Of a DNA stretch of 64,000 nucleotides, positions 54,666-64,000 are shown one piece after another. The notes beneath the pieces are model-generated. The model did not search any database. It saw only the letters and a program-made list of their open reading frames with translations, and was not told the DNA's origin. A program made the position numbers and the translations under genes. Origin of the DNA: Ochotona curzoniae (taxonomy: Eukaryota > Chordata > Mammalia > Lagomorpha > Ochotonidae); assembly GCF_017591425.1 (NCBI RefSeq), contig NW_024466599.1, forward strand, positions 75,310,501 through 75,374,500. The letters run 5' to 3'. Within the stretch, counting starts at the first letter, position 1; each line of letters opens with the position of its first letter.

Positions 54666-55924
54666 GTGGTATGGGGAATGATCGCCTTTCACATCGTTTG
54701 CTTAGATGGAAAGGACTAGAGCTCAGCTGCGGCCTTTGTTGTGTCCGAGACACAGACCTTGGTCTCTAGGTCGACCCCCTCATCGTTCAGAGTTTGATCT
54801 AGTTTCTTGCAGAAAGCCATTGTGCCTCAGATTGGACACTGATATTTAGTAGTATTTTTTTTAATAGGTCAAGAAGATTAGCATTTTTGAAGACACCCCC
54901 CCCCCCTTTTTTTTTTGCCTTTTAAAAACCTTTTTAGATATTCAAGGCAGTCATTTTGGGAAGCCAGTGCTGTTACGTGAAGTGGTTTGATCTTCCCGGT
55001 GGCTTGTCATTTCCGTTTTCAGTGTGTACTCTTCCGTCAGTGGTGCTGATCCTGTCCTCTTTCGCGTTTCCTTGAGTTGTGACATGTCGTGAGAGAGTTT
55101 CCTGTTCTTTTTGCTGATGAGCTGCAGTGAGAAACCAGTATGCTTTTCTTATGACTGAAAACGGCAGTTTACTGAATACTGATGCTAAACGGAGGCTGTG
55201 GAGACTTGCTTGGAGCTTCCAGACCTTTCTAGGAAAAGCATGTCATTTGGTTGATTGCAGCTGGAAGCGGTTTCTAACCTCCTCCTCCTGTTTGCAGTAA
55301 AAGCTCTTCTGGCCTCTGCCTCCTCTTTGCTGGGCCAGCCGCAGCCCACGCTCACCTCCCTGTTCTTCCCTTGGAGCTGTTTCTCAGAGCTTCCTCTGGC
55401 CGCCCTGGCTCTCCCAGGGCAGTGGGAGGCCCTGGTTTTGGCATCGCTCCCTGGCCCCTACCCTCGCTGCTTAGGCATTGGGGATGCATCCGGGAGCCCT
55501 GCCACCTTGGTGTCCTTGACAACCCCACCCTGTAAGCCGTTTCCTTGCCTGTGACGCGGAGTCCCCAGGGCCAGGAGTTCTGAGCTGAGGGCAGGACAGG
55601 GCGGACCTCGGATGAGGGAGCGAGTAGCTTCAGGCTCTATGTGTGTCTCCCCTCTGGGCCTCTTGGAGTCTTCTGAGTTGAGTGAGTGCCAGGGGCTTCT
55701 CTAGATTGTTGACTGTTACTTTCTCAGGGCTCAGCAGAAGCACTCGCTGTCTGTTGTAATACCAAGGGAGATCCTTTCAGGCCCTTGGAGTGAATGGCAG
55801 GTGTCTTGTCCACCTGCCTCTGCTTGCTCAGACCCAGGGGGAGGACGACCTGCCTTTGTGTCTATGCAAGGAGTACAGGTGTTGTCCTGGGTTTCGCTTT
55901 ACCCCCATTTATATTATATTCTTT
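54666..55924. other. Intronic unique DNA
   Basis: A C run (54,896-54,906) is followed directly by a T run (54,907-54,916). No SINE or exon recognised. Confidence 0.35.
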
Positions 55925-56194
55925 CTTTTTAATTTGTTTCAGGCAGAGAAACAGCTATCTCCCATATCCTGGTTCACACTTCACATACGTGCCAGAGAGG
56001 GACTGGATCGGGTTGGGCTGGGAATCAGGTAGATTCCAGGTCTCCCACAGGGATGGCAGGGATCAGATCCTTCCTTGAGCCATCTGCTGCCTCTCCAGGG
56101 TGTGCATTAGTCGGAAGCTGGGTCAGGAGTGAAGAAGCCGGGACTTGACCTTGAAACTCAAGCTGCATCTTAACCTGTAGGCCAACCTGCACCC
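55925..56194 (-). mobile_element. CSINE, old copy
   Basis: Antisense: 'gtttcaggcagagaaacag', 'ccaggtctcccacaggg', 'cattagtcggaagctggg' and head 'taggccaacctgcaccc'. Confidence 0.65.
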
Positions 56195-57029
56195 AGACTC
56201 TTCTGTCCTTTAGGGAGCTGTGTTGTCACACAGACTCATTTCTCCAGAAGTGGCTGGCCAGCTGGCCCGCCTCTGCTTTGCGTTGCCTTGGGATGTAATA
56301 GATGCCCAGTGGAGTGTTGCACTGCTGCCTGTGGTCCAGCGTTCAGCTGTATAGTCATTGCAGGGGCCGGGGAGAGACAGCAACAGACAGGGATGACTTC
56401 TGACCTCCCGGAGCTCCGGGTGTTGCTAACCTACAGGAGTTTTCCCAGGCCCCTTGTGCTGGGAACCGGCTGCTCCTCTCCCCCTCTGGAGGATTGCTCC
56501 ATGAGTACCGCTTTGAGTCATCCTTGACCCGTCCTCCTCTGCCCCTGGTTCCCATGCTCCTGGTCTCCCACGGCTTTCCTGGCCGCCTCCACCATCCTCC
56601 ACGTGTCCAGCATGCGGGCACTCGCCTTCCTGTCAGGTGCCACTCAGGCCCCCACCAGGTGCTACTTAAACTTTTGCCCCTTACTCATTCGCGATGATGG
56701 GTGTTTGTTCCTCTGTGCCACACCGGGTTTCGCCCTTCTTTGTCCCTCTGGTTTCCGGCTGCTCGCTCCAGGCAGACCTGTTGTCGAGGCTGCGGGAAGG
56801 TTTCATGCTCAGGTTGCTCTTCACCCTTCACCCTGGAACTCAGACTCCTTAAGGTGTCCTCTCTGTATTACCATTCGCCCCACTGGGCGGGTCACTCCGG
56901 TTTAGTAGGAAGACCCCCATGGAGCCTGTCATTTATGCTGCTCCTTCTGTAGGACTTGGTTCTGCCTTGGCCCAGCATCCTGTTCCTGATATGTACCGTG
57001 TGGTTAGGCTTAAGACGATGGTCCCTGTG
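56195..57029. other. Intronic DNA, probable L2 remnant
   Basis: The pyrimidine-rich plus strand at about 56,490-56,900 ('catccttgacccgtcctcct', 'ctggaactcagactcctta') resembles decayed L2 body sequence. Its 100-codon frame is not considered a gene. Confidence 0.35.
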
Positions 57030-57199
57030 TGTACTTAGTTTCTGGCTGTCTCATTCCCTAAACAATGCAGTTCAACAGGTGTTTGTGAGGCAGCTACCTT
57101 GTATTAGGCATCATATGCTAATGTGGATGTTTTCTTAAAGTATAAGGGAGGATATGTGTAGATGACATGCAATTATTGTTGCACTATATAAAGAATCTG
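57030..57199 (+). mobile_element. Tigger-group transposon, left fragment
   Basis: 'cattccctaaacaatgcagt', 'ccttgtattaggcatcatat' and 'aagtataagggaggatatg' follow the same order as the 32.3-kb copy. It is interrupted by a SINE and resumes at 57,515. Confidence 0.55.
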
Positions 57200-57514
57200 A
57201 GGGGACCACACAATGGCTCAGTTGGCTAATCCTCCACCTCCAAGTGTGTACGCTGGTTCCCTGAGTACACTGGTTCGTGTCCTGGCTGCTCCACTTCCCG
57301 TCCAGCTCCCTGCTTGTGGCCTGGGAAAGCAGCGGATGGTGGCTCAAGTCCTTGAGACCCTATACCCTTGTGGAAGACTCAGAAGAAGCTCCTGGCACCT
57401 GGCTTTGGACCAGCTCAGCTCTGCCCATTGCGGTCATTTGGGGCGTGAACCAGCCTTCTCTCTGTAAATCTGTCTTTCCAATAGAAATAAATAAATCTTT
57501 AAGAAAAAAAAAAA
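57200..57514 (+). mobile_element. CSINE inserted into a Tigger-group element
   Basis: Sense copy whose head, 'caatggctcagttggctaat' plus 'cctccacctcc', is the form shared with rabbit CSINEs. The tail is 'aataaataaatctttaag' plus A's. 'agaatctgag' before and 'ggaatttgag' after may be the target duplication. Confidence 0.82.
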
Positions 57515-57592
57515 GGAATTTGAGCATCTGAGAATTTTGGTATTCAAGAGAAAGATCTGGAACCAATATCCTAGAGATACTAATGAATCTAA
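57515..57592 (+). mobile_element. Tigger-group transposon, right fragment
   Basis: 'ttgagcatctgagaattttg' and 'gatctggaaccaatatcc' complete the interrupted element close to its terminus. Confidence 0.55.
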
Positions 57593-57619
57593 TCTCATCT
57601 AAAAGAGCCACCTTTCTGT

Positions 57620-57931
57620 GGCTGGCATGGTGGCACAACAGATTAAGCTGCCGAGTGTGATGATGGCATTCCATATGTGCACCAGTTCAAGACTTGGCTT
57701 CTCCACTTCCAATCAAGCCTGGGAAAGCAATAAAAGATGAGTCACGGTCTTAGGCCCCTGATACCCATGTGGGAGTCTTAGACGGAGTTCAGGTTCCTGG
57801 CTCTGCCCTGGTCCAGCCTTGGCCGTTGTGGTCATCTGGGGAGGGAGCCAGAGCGTGGGGGATCCCTTTCTCTGGCTCTCAGTTTTTCTGTACAATTCTG
57901 CCTTGCAAATAAGTAAATAAATCTTTAAAAA
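57620..57931 (+). mobile_element. CSINE with target-site duplication
   Basis: Sense copy: 'ggctggcatggtggcacaac', 'ggcattccatatgtgcacc', tail 'aataagtaaataaatctt'. 'gccacctttctgt' before and 'gccatctttctgt' after are a 13-base duplication with one change. Confidence 0.85.
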
Positions 57932-57993
57932 AGGCCATCTTTCTGTTTTGAGTTGTGTGCTTATCCAAATACGCCATTTGTTTATTGATTTTG

Positions 57994-58316
57994 CAGGTTG
58001 AGGAAATCTTACTCAAAATGCTTGGGGCAAGAAGTGTTGGTTTATCTGTTTATTTTACATTTGGGCCTATTGCAAATGCATAATAAGATATCTTGGGGAA
58101 AGGATCCGAGTCTAAATGTGAATACTTAAGTTCAAATTCATTTATTTCATAAACATTTTATATATACACATGGCTGTAATTGTATGTTCTTTACAATTAC
58201 GGTTGAAGCAGTTCATGGTTTAGAATTTTCCATTTCCGGTGTGTTAGAATTCACAAGGTTTCAGGTTTCTGGATCATTTCCGATTTGGACTTTTTGGATT
58301 AGGGATGTTCAACCTG
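57994..58316 (+). mobile_element. MER2-type transposon, essentially full length
   Basis: Runs from CAGGTTGAG at 57,994 to TTCAACCTG at 58,316, which are complementary terminal inverted repeats. Internal wording such as 'aaaatgcttggggcaagaag', 'gcataataagatatcttggg' and 'ttttggattagggatgttc' follows the family order. This is the best-preserved copy here. Confidence 0.78.
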
Positions 58317-58330
58317 TTTACAACTTAGGT

Positions 58331-58536
58331 GTGTCTTTGGGAGGCAGAGGTTGAAATACTGGTTCATTTCTCAAATACCTGCAGTGGCAACAGGGTCAGG
58401 GCAGAAGTTGGGGGATGGGACCGGCATGGGTGGTCAGCGCTGCCACTGAGGGTCGGGATTAGCCACAGTTAGGACCCCAAGCTAGACAGCAAACCCAGGA
58501 GCTCAGACATCTAACCACTGGGCCAGATGCCCCTCA
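58331..58536 (-). mobile_element. CSINE, old copy
   Basis: Antisense: 'tgggaggcagaggttgaaat', 'gggtcagggcagaagttggg' and head 'taaccactgggccagatgcc'. Confidence 0.55.
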
Positions 58537-58564
58537 TTTTGTTTTTTTAAGCAGAATGTGATTT

Positions 58565-58810
58565 TAGCGGTGCTGGTTCGTGTCCCAGCTTCTCCGCTTC
58601 CCAGTCCAGCTCCCTGTTTGAGCCTGGGAAGGGAGCAGGGGACAACTGAAGTCCTTGGGCCCTGTCCCCAGGTAGGAGACCCAGAAGATGCTCCTGGCTT
58701 CGGATTGACTCAGCTCAGGGCACTCGGCCATTAGGGCAGTGAACCAGCAGGTGGGGGATCTCTTTGTGTGTAAATCTGCCTCTCAAATAAAAAATTAAAA
58801 AAAAATTTAA
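58565..58810 (+). mobile_element. CSINE, sense copy, head missing
   Basis: 'gtgctggttcgtgtcccagc', 'gtaggagacccagaagatgc', 'ctggcttcggattgactcag' and tail 'cctctcaaataaaaaattaa'. Confidence 0.78.
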
Positions 58811-61771
58811 GCTTATTTTTAAATGTTTTGTACATAGGTGAGGAAAAATAAATACATCTTTTAAAAATGCAGTGAACTACATCTGAAAAAAAGAGTAATA
58901 TAACAAGATTGGCTTCAAATTCAGTTTGCTTGCACTTCATTATTTTTTTCTGACTTGCTTATTTTTCTCAGTTGGCCTTAGAGCATTTTGGTAGGTCCTA
59001 TCTTGGTTCCTTATGGGGTTTACCATTATTTATGACTTTATGGCATAACTGAAACGTTTGTTGCTGTAGATAAAGGAGCTATTTCATGCTGCCTTTCAGA
59101 AACAGAATAATCAGCCTGTTCCAACTGCTGGAAAATGAGCTTCCTCTCGCCAGCCCCCGCTCTGCCCTCTTGCTGGCCCTCAAGATCCTGGTGTGCACAG
59201 GTTCCTGGAGCCACCCTGACTCACCTAGCCTCTGTTCCTGTGCGGTGTTGTTTTCCGTGTGCGTTAAAGAGTATGCCTCGTCTCTTTAAACCGGAGAATG
59301 GGCCGATTGTCAAAGTTCAATTTGGGTTTTGTGGTTATCATAAAGCAAAAACGAAACAGTATAGGGCATAATTGTTTATTGTCAGTTGCTAAGGGAATTG
59401 ATGGCTGCCACTTGGGAAATGATTTGAAAAAAAAAAATGCCCCAGTTGCATTTAGGCTTGGCACGCTGAGTGCCCCTTCTTCTAGGCCATCTCTGCGTAG
59501 CGTACAGAAGCCCACGCCTGCTTCTGGGCCGTCCCTCGGCAACTGTGGAAGCTTGCCCTACTGTTTGAAGTTATCAGTGCCTCCCACTTCATCTGTGTCC
59601 CCTGGGTGTGTGTTTTGTGGGGGGATACACCTGCTTCCGTTTAAACCAAGGCAACCAGACATCCTGGATTGTTTTTTCTAGAAAGCCCAGTTTTTCTACC
59701 TTTTGCTACATATTCCCGTAAGTTATCTTTAGATTTCAGCATTTGCTGGAAGGCTGTTTGGGGGAAGGCTGAGGACTCTGGGTCATCCTGCCCGCGACAG
59801 GTGCAATGTGGCTGCCCTCTGAGGTCTGTACTCCCCAGCTGGAGGCTGGGGCTGCTTCCTGTGCTGTGCCACCTGCAGGCGTGCTTGCTTGAGTGCCCTG
59901 GCTCAGCTGGGGACATCTGTGGCTTTGTGAACATGAGCAGAACGAGGAAGGCGGGGATTGTCTTCCGGGTTTAGGTGGGAGCAGCTGGTGTGTTGAGTTA
60001 CCTGCCCTTTTCCAGCTGGTCCAACCCGTTCTACCTTGGCCGTTCCACAGTGTGATCTCTGGTCAGATCATAGGTGACTCTGGGGAGCAGCACAACCCTC
60101 TGGTTTCTTTGTGTTTTGAGTCAGCTGGGAGTCAGCAGCTGGTGACCTCATTTTTCAGATGACCTCTGCCTGACTTCAGCCTTGCTCTTCTCGCTCACCT
60201 CTTGGAGCCTCGGTTACTATATAGAGACATCTTGGGTATTTAAAGAAGGTGGAATCTGCTATAGGGAACTGTTACCAAAAGTGTGAGGAGCTAGAGGGGG
60301 CCTCGGGCGTGTTCCCCAGGGAGCAGATAACACATCTGCTATTGTCCTTCCTGGCGGAGACCTGGAGAGGGACCCAGGAGTGTCTCAGGAGCTCTGGGTC
60401 CATGCTTCCCACCCTTGCTGCTGTGGAACAGGAAGCCATAAGTGCAGCTGGCCCCGCCAATGCCTGGCTGCTGTTGGGGGGGACCTGATGCCCCCCCAGC
60501 TGTGAGCGGGGCAGTGCTAGAGAATGCAAAGCTCTCCACTGTCTAGGATGCAGCTGGCCAGGGTCTGGGAAGTGGCACTTCCTACTGTGCATCCCCAGCA
60601 GGACAGAGGAGGACACAGGTGACAGCCTCAGGCTGCAGGTGACCGCGGGCTCTGGAACGAGGGTGGGTGGAATTAAATAGCCCTGCGTTTGACCTCCTGG
60701 CACGGCGTGGGCACATTGTTTTCTCTGTGTGGCTGGTGGAAACTATCTTTGGTAATATGCTAATCATGCAGAACATGCTCCCTGCTAAAACTGGAAAACA
60801 GGAAGGAGCAAGAAGGCCACCAGGATTTAGTCTGGTGGGTGAGAGGGATGATGTTATGCTGCAGGGGACAGTTCCTGGATGGCGGGGCACATTGCTGCGG
60901 GGGTCCTGAGCACAGCCATTGCTGGGGCTTAGCTGAAGGTGGAGGGACCTAGTCTAGCCTGCATGCCTTGGCTGGGACTGTGCCGTGGCCTGTTGGGGAA
61001 CCACCTGGTCCCTCTGGAAATGCTGTGCCTCCTGCAGGCGCTGGGAAGACACCGACAGGGAGCGAGCAGCGGCACACTGGCTGGCCTCACCCATCCAGCC
61101 ACTGCTCGTCTCTGAGTCATGGAAGGCTCTTGTTTTAGACCCAGATTCGGTGCATCTTCCCTAGCTTCCTTGTTTGCATCCTGCCTTTTCTCTCTGCCTC
61201 TGGTAACAGACCTTCCCGTGAGCAACTTCAAGTGAGAGAGATTTGTGCCAGGGACAGGTGTCTCAGGAACGTGGGCGTTGGGATGGGGGAGTAGGCAGCA
61301 GGCTTCCCTGGGCTGGCTCCCAGGCTCGCACCCCAGAAGGCCCCTTGCCTTGCAGCACGTTACAGACTGGGTGTCTGCCTCCTAGCACACGTGGTACCTG
61401 GTGGCCACCGTCAGCAACGTGAACCTGGGTGTCCGGCAGAGGCCGCCATCTTCTGGGTCTGTTCTCTGTTCTACCCATCCAGGGAGGGGCTTCGTGGCCC
61501 CAGCTGCATGAGAACACTCTTGCCCTTCTTGCGGCCATGTGTGTGGGGACTGGGAGGAGAGGAGGGTAGAGGGAAGAGCTGATGGTTCCAGGCAGCCTGG
61601 TGCGGTTTATCAGCAGAGCATCTTTCACACAGAAGCCAAGGGTGTCCGCCTCACTGGCCTCTTACAGCAGGTTCTCTCCCTAGACTGGGCAAAATAGTGA
61701 GTGTCCTAGTTGTGGCACTTGGCATATGTATACATTGAAATGATATCTCCTAAGAGAAGACGCTTTGAGAA
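58811..61771. other. Intronic unique DNA
   Basis: About 3 kb without SINEs. AT-rich at first, GC-rich after 60,250. Short frames on both strands are not recognisable proteins. No exon with matching splice signals was convincing. Confidence 0.35.
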
Positions 61772-62073
61772 GGCCAAGTTGCGAGAGACAGAGAGAGAGA
61801 AAGAGAGAAAGAGAGAAAGAGAGAACTCACTTCCATCTGTTGGTTCACTCCCCATTTGGCCACAACAACCAGGGTCAGGTCAGGCCGAAGAGCTTCTTCC
61901 AAGTCTCCCACGTGAGTGGCAGGGTCCAAATACCTGGGTCATCTGCAGCTGCCTAGTCGGGTGCATCAGCATGGAACTGGATCCGAACTGGAGCAGCTGG
62001 GACTCCGACTGGCTTCTGAATGGGATGCTGGAGTGTAGCCCATGGCTTTACCCACTGTACAGCAGTGTTGGGT
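61772..62073 (-). mobile_element. CSINE, old copy
   Basis: Antisense with 'agagagaaagagagaaagag' purine tract, 'ggttcactccccatttggcc', 'gtcatctgcagctgcc' and head 'ctgtacagcagtgttggg'. Confidence 0.68.
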
Positions 62074-62889
62074 GCTGTAGATGTTTTCTTAAACTCGAAA
62101 ATTCATGAATATATTAACATCAAATTGTTGAACATGGATTTTATTAAGAATAACTAGTGAGATTTGTTTATTAAAGTCATTGCTTAAAAAAAAAAACTCG
62201 GGGCTTTGACTCTTTTCATGTCAGTTTCATTGAAGACCCCTCGATTGTCACACATGGCTGTTACTCTCAGAATGTGGCAGGACCCTGTTTGTCCCCTCCC
62301 AGTGATGCGGTGCAGTGCTCCAGCTGACGTTAGTTTCGCAGAGCAGAGGGTGCCCAGGTCTCTGTAGAGGAGAGTGGTCATGCCTTATGCCTTGCTCTGA
62401 CCTGGTGGTAGGCCTGGGATGAGGCTGCTCCCCCACATACACTGCGTAGAGCAAGTTCTGACGTCACTCTAGGTTTGAGTTGGTTAATGCGTGGTTTCAG
62501 ATGCCCCCAGCACACATGCAAGGTAATTAGCTAATCGACGTTTTGCCTTATGACATTTCTGGGTTCCAGGAGGCAGGATTCTTAGTCACAGGAAAGAAGC
62601 ACCTGACCCGAGCATGACAGCGGGGACACCGCAGGCTCCCCAGGCCTGTGTGTGACCAGCCCCGCCTCCTTTGTGACGTGGTACCTAATGAAGAATAGCC
62701 ACACACTGGAGTGAATTCTCAGCACTTATTGTGCCTCCTCAATTATTTAAATCTACCCTTTCCATTTGTTCTGTTTTGCCTTTTGCTAATTATATGATGT
62801 TCTTAGAAATGGAGCATTTAAAAAAAAATCTCTGGCTGCAAGACTAATCAAGAATAATAAATATTTATTGTATACTTTGGGAAGGCTTT
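62074..62889. other. Intronic DNA with clustered palindromic motifs
   Basis: Repeat-poor. Contains TGACGTCA at 62,459-62,466 and ATTAGCTAAT at 62,526-62,535, then an AT-rich part to 62,870. No exon recognised. Confidence 0.35.
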
Positions 62890-63138
62890 TGCTTGTTTAG
62901 CCTTGGCAGACAGAGAGCCAGAGTGGAAGTTAAGTCACCTTCCATCGTCTGGCTCACTCTAAATGCTTAGGACCCGGGCAAACCCAGAACCCAGAGCTCA
63001 AAATTCAGATGGGGCCTTTCATGTGGGGATAAGAATCCAGCTGATTGACACCACCCGACGTTCGTGCTGGCCTGGAGCGGGAGTGGGCTCCTGAACCAAG
63101 CCCCTGTCGTGTGGGACACTAGACATTTTATTTTGTTT
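62890..63138 (-). mobile_element. CSINE, outer copy, left fragment
   Basis: Antisense and diverged: 'ggcagacagagagccagag', 'cttccatcgtctggctcact', 'aagaatccagctgattgac'. Split by a younger SINE; the head continues to about 63,460. Confidence 0.5.
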
Positions 63139-63424
63139 GATTTTTTTTAAAAAAGATTTATTTAATTGGAAATGCAGATACGCAAAAGGAGAAGCAGAGA
63201 GAAAGATCTTCCATCCGCTGGTTCACTCCGCAGGTGGTTGTAGCGGCCACGCTGAGCTGATCCACAGGCACCCTCTTCATGTCTTCCACATGGGTGCAGG
63301 GTCCCAAGGGCCACAAGCCGGGAGCTGAAAGGGAAGTGGAGCAGCTGGGATTAGAACCAGTGCCCATGTGGGATCCCAGTGCATGCAAGGCAAGGACTTC
63401 AGCCACCAGGCTATCGCACTGGGC
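63139..63424 (-). mobile_element. Young CSINE nested in an older one
   Basis: Antisense: 'aaagatttatttaattggaa', 'gagaaagatcttccatccgc', 'gtgcccatgtgggatccc', head 'caggctatcgcactgggcc'. 'acactagacattttat' before and 'acactggcattttaac' after suggest the target duplication. The body lacks part of the block before 'gccacaagccggg'. Confidence 0.85.
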
Positions 63425-63460
63425 CCAACACTGGCATTTTAACTGGTGCCTTAGGCAACT
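63425..63460 (-). mobile_element. CSINE, outer copy, head remnant
   Basis: 'ttttaactggtgccttaggc' fits the end of the interrupted older copy. Confidence 0.45.
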
Positions 63461-63770
63461 AGACTGTCTGACCCTGGAAGGTTTTTGAAATGGAATTTTT
63501 GGTATTAAAAGCTCTGCTTCTCAGCATGTAGTAATAAATATTCAAGTGTTTAACGTGTTTTACTTTTCTGTAGCACAGCTTTCTTGTATGTAAATTTATT
63601 GAAAGGGCACACACAGAATGTCTCTTTCATCTTGTTTCTGTTTTTAAATTCTAATTTTCATCTCTGCATACCACTTGTCCTCAGGCCTTACGTCGAGTCC
63701 AAGTGGGTATTTAGTAAGAATTGTGTGTCTGTCCTCTATAACAGGGGACGTTAGAGTGGAAGGAGCTATT
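63461..63770. other. Intronic AT-rich DNA
   Basis: No repeat or exon recognised. Confidence 0.3.
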
Positions 63771-64000
63771 CCTTTTTTTTTTTTTTAAAGATCTATTTAT
63801 TTTTATCGGAAAGGCAGATTTACGAAGAGGAGACAGACAGACAGATATTCTGTCCACTGATTTGCTGCTCAAGTGGCTGCAAAGGCTGGAGCTGAGCTGG
63901 ACTGAAGCCCGTAGTCAGGAGCTTCGTCTGGGTCTCCCATGCGAGTGCAGGGTCCCAAGGCTTTGGGCTGCCCTCTATTGCTTTCCCAGGCCACAAGCAG
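63771..64000 (-). mobile_element. Young CSINE cut by the window edge
   Basis: Antisense tail and body: T run, 'aaagatctatttatttttat', 'gactgaagcccgtagtcagg', 'gtgcagggtcccaaggc' and 'ccaggccacaagcag' at the last base. The Pol III head lies beyond 64,000. Confidence 0.88.

Larger units (their letters stand above)
27705..64000 (+). other. Putative first intron, no acceptor inside the window
   Basis: From the donor to the right edge I find no convincing coding exon. The plus strand looks richer in G over C and T over A than the left part, including several GT rather than CA microsatellites, as expected for transcription in the plus direction. First introns of tens of kilobases are common in large mammalian genes. 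An alternative is a short gene or long noncoding RNA whose later exons I cannot recognise. Confidence 0.4.

Noticed and set aside
54036..54753. His/Thr- and Cys/Val-rich frames up to 218 codons
   Set aside because: They come from the GT array and the 31-bp minisatellite.
56490..56952. 100-codon plus frame in a pyrimidine-rich stretch
   Set aside because: Wording fits a decayed L2 better than a coding exon, and there are no convincing splice sites.
1..64000. CRISPR arrays, bacterial operons, rRNA, mitochondrial insertions
   Set aside because: Tandem arrays here are simple or minisatellite repeats without unique spacers, and no organellar or bacterial gene sequence was recognised.

Overview
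The window is vertebrate nuclear DNA, mammalian and almost certainly lagomorph. The strongest evidence is about 49 tRNA-derived SINEs of the lagomorph C-repeat (CSINE) type. Read in sense they carry a head around 'cgggatcccatatgggtgcc', a B-box-like 'ggttctaatcc', and a tail 'aataaaaataaataaatctt'. The young copies, with an A-rich tail built on repeated 'aaata' and an antisense start 'cagatatacagagagga', look more like pika (Ochotona) than rabbit as I remember those consensuses; that choice is inference. No bacterial or viral gene organisation is present. Nearly all open frames in the window are chance frames, repeat frames or GC-rich frames.

Layout. Bases 1-22,090 are repeat-dense and AT-moderate: a LINE-1 3' end at the left edge, CSINEs of at least two ages (several nested), MaLR/MLT1-type LTR remnants and MER2-type DNA transposons. 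One repeat-poor block, about 9,040-10,560, looks like a candidate conserved noncoding region. Bases 22,090-30,344 contain no CSINE that I can find, and a strong CpG island lies inside this gap at about 27,000-28,230. The island has GC boxes, an ETS palindrome, a G-quadruplex-type tract, and an ATG-free stretch that runs into a consensus splice donor (CGAG|GTAAGT, intron starting at 27,705). I read this as the promoter and untranslated first exon of a plus-strand gene. I cannot name the gene.

Bases 27,705-64,000 would then be its first intron, which does not end inside the window. By eye this part is richer in G and T than in C and A on the plus strand, as expected of a transcribed strand. It carries CSINEs, old MIR/L2/MER2/Tigger fragments, a 25-unit 11/12-bp minisatellite, a 31-bp minisatellite, long GT microsatellites and several compact palindromic motifs.

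No complete protein-coding gene, tRNA, rRNA or CRISPR array is supported. One minus-strand fragment (15,481-15,712) reads like a frameshifted pseudogene piece but is not identified. I found no convincing new biological system. The items most worth checking are the unnamed promoter and first exon, the SINE-free zone around it, the candidate homeodomain, POU and CRE motifs in repeat-poor DNA, and several unusual SINE and tandem-repeat structures.
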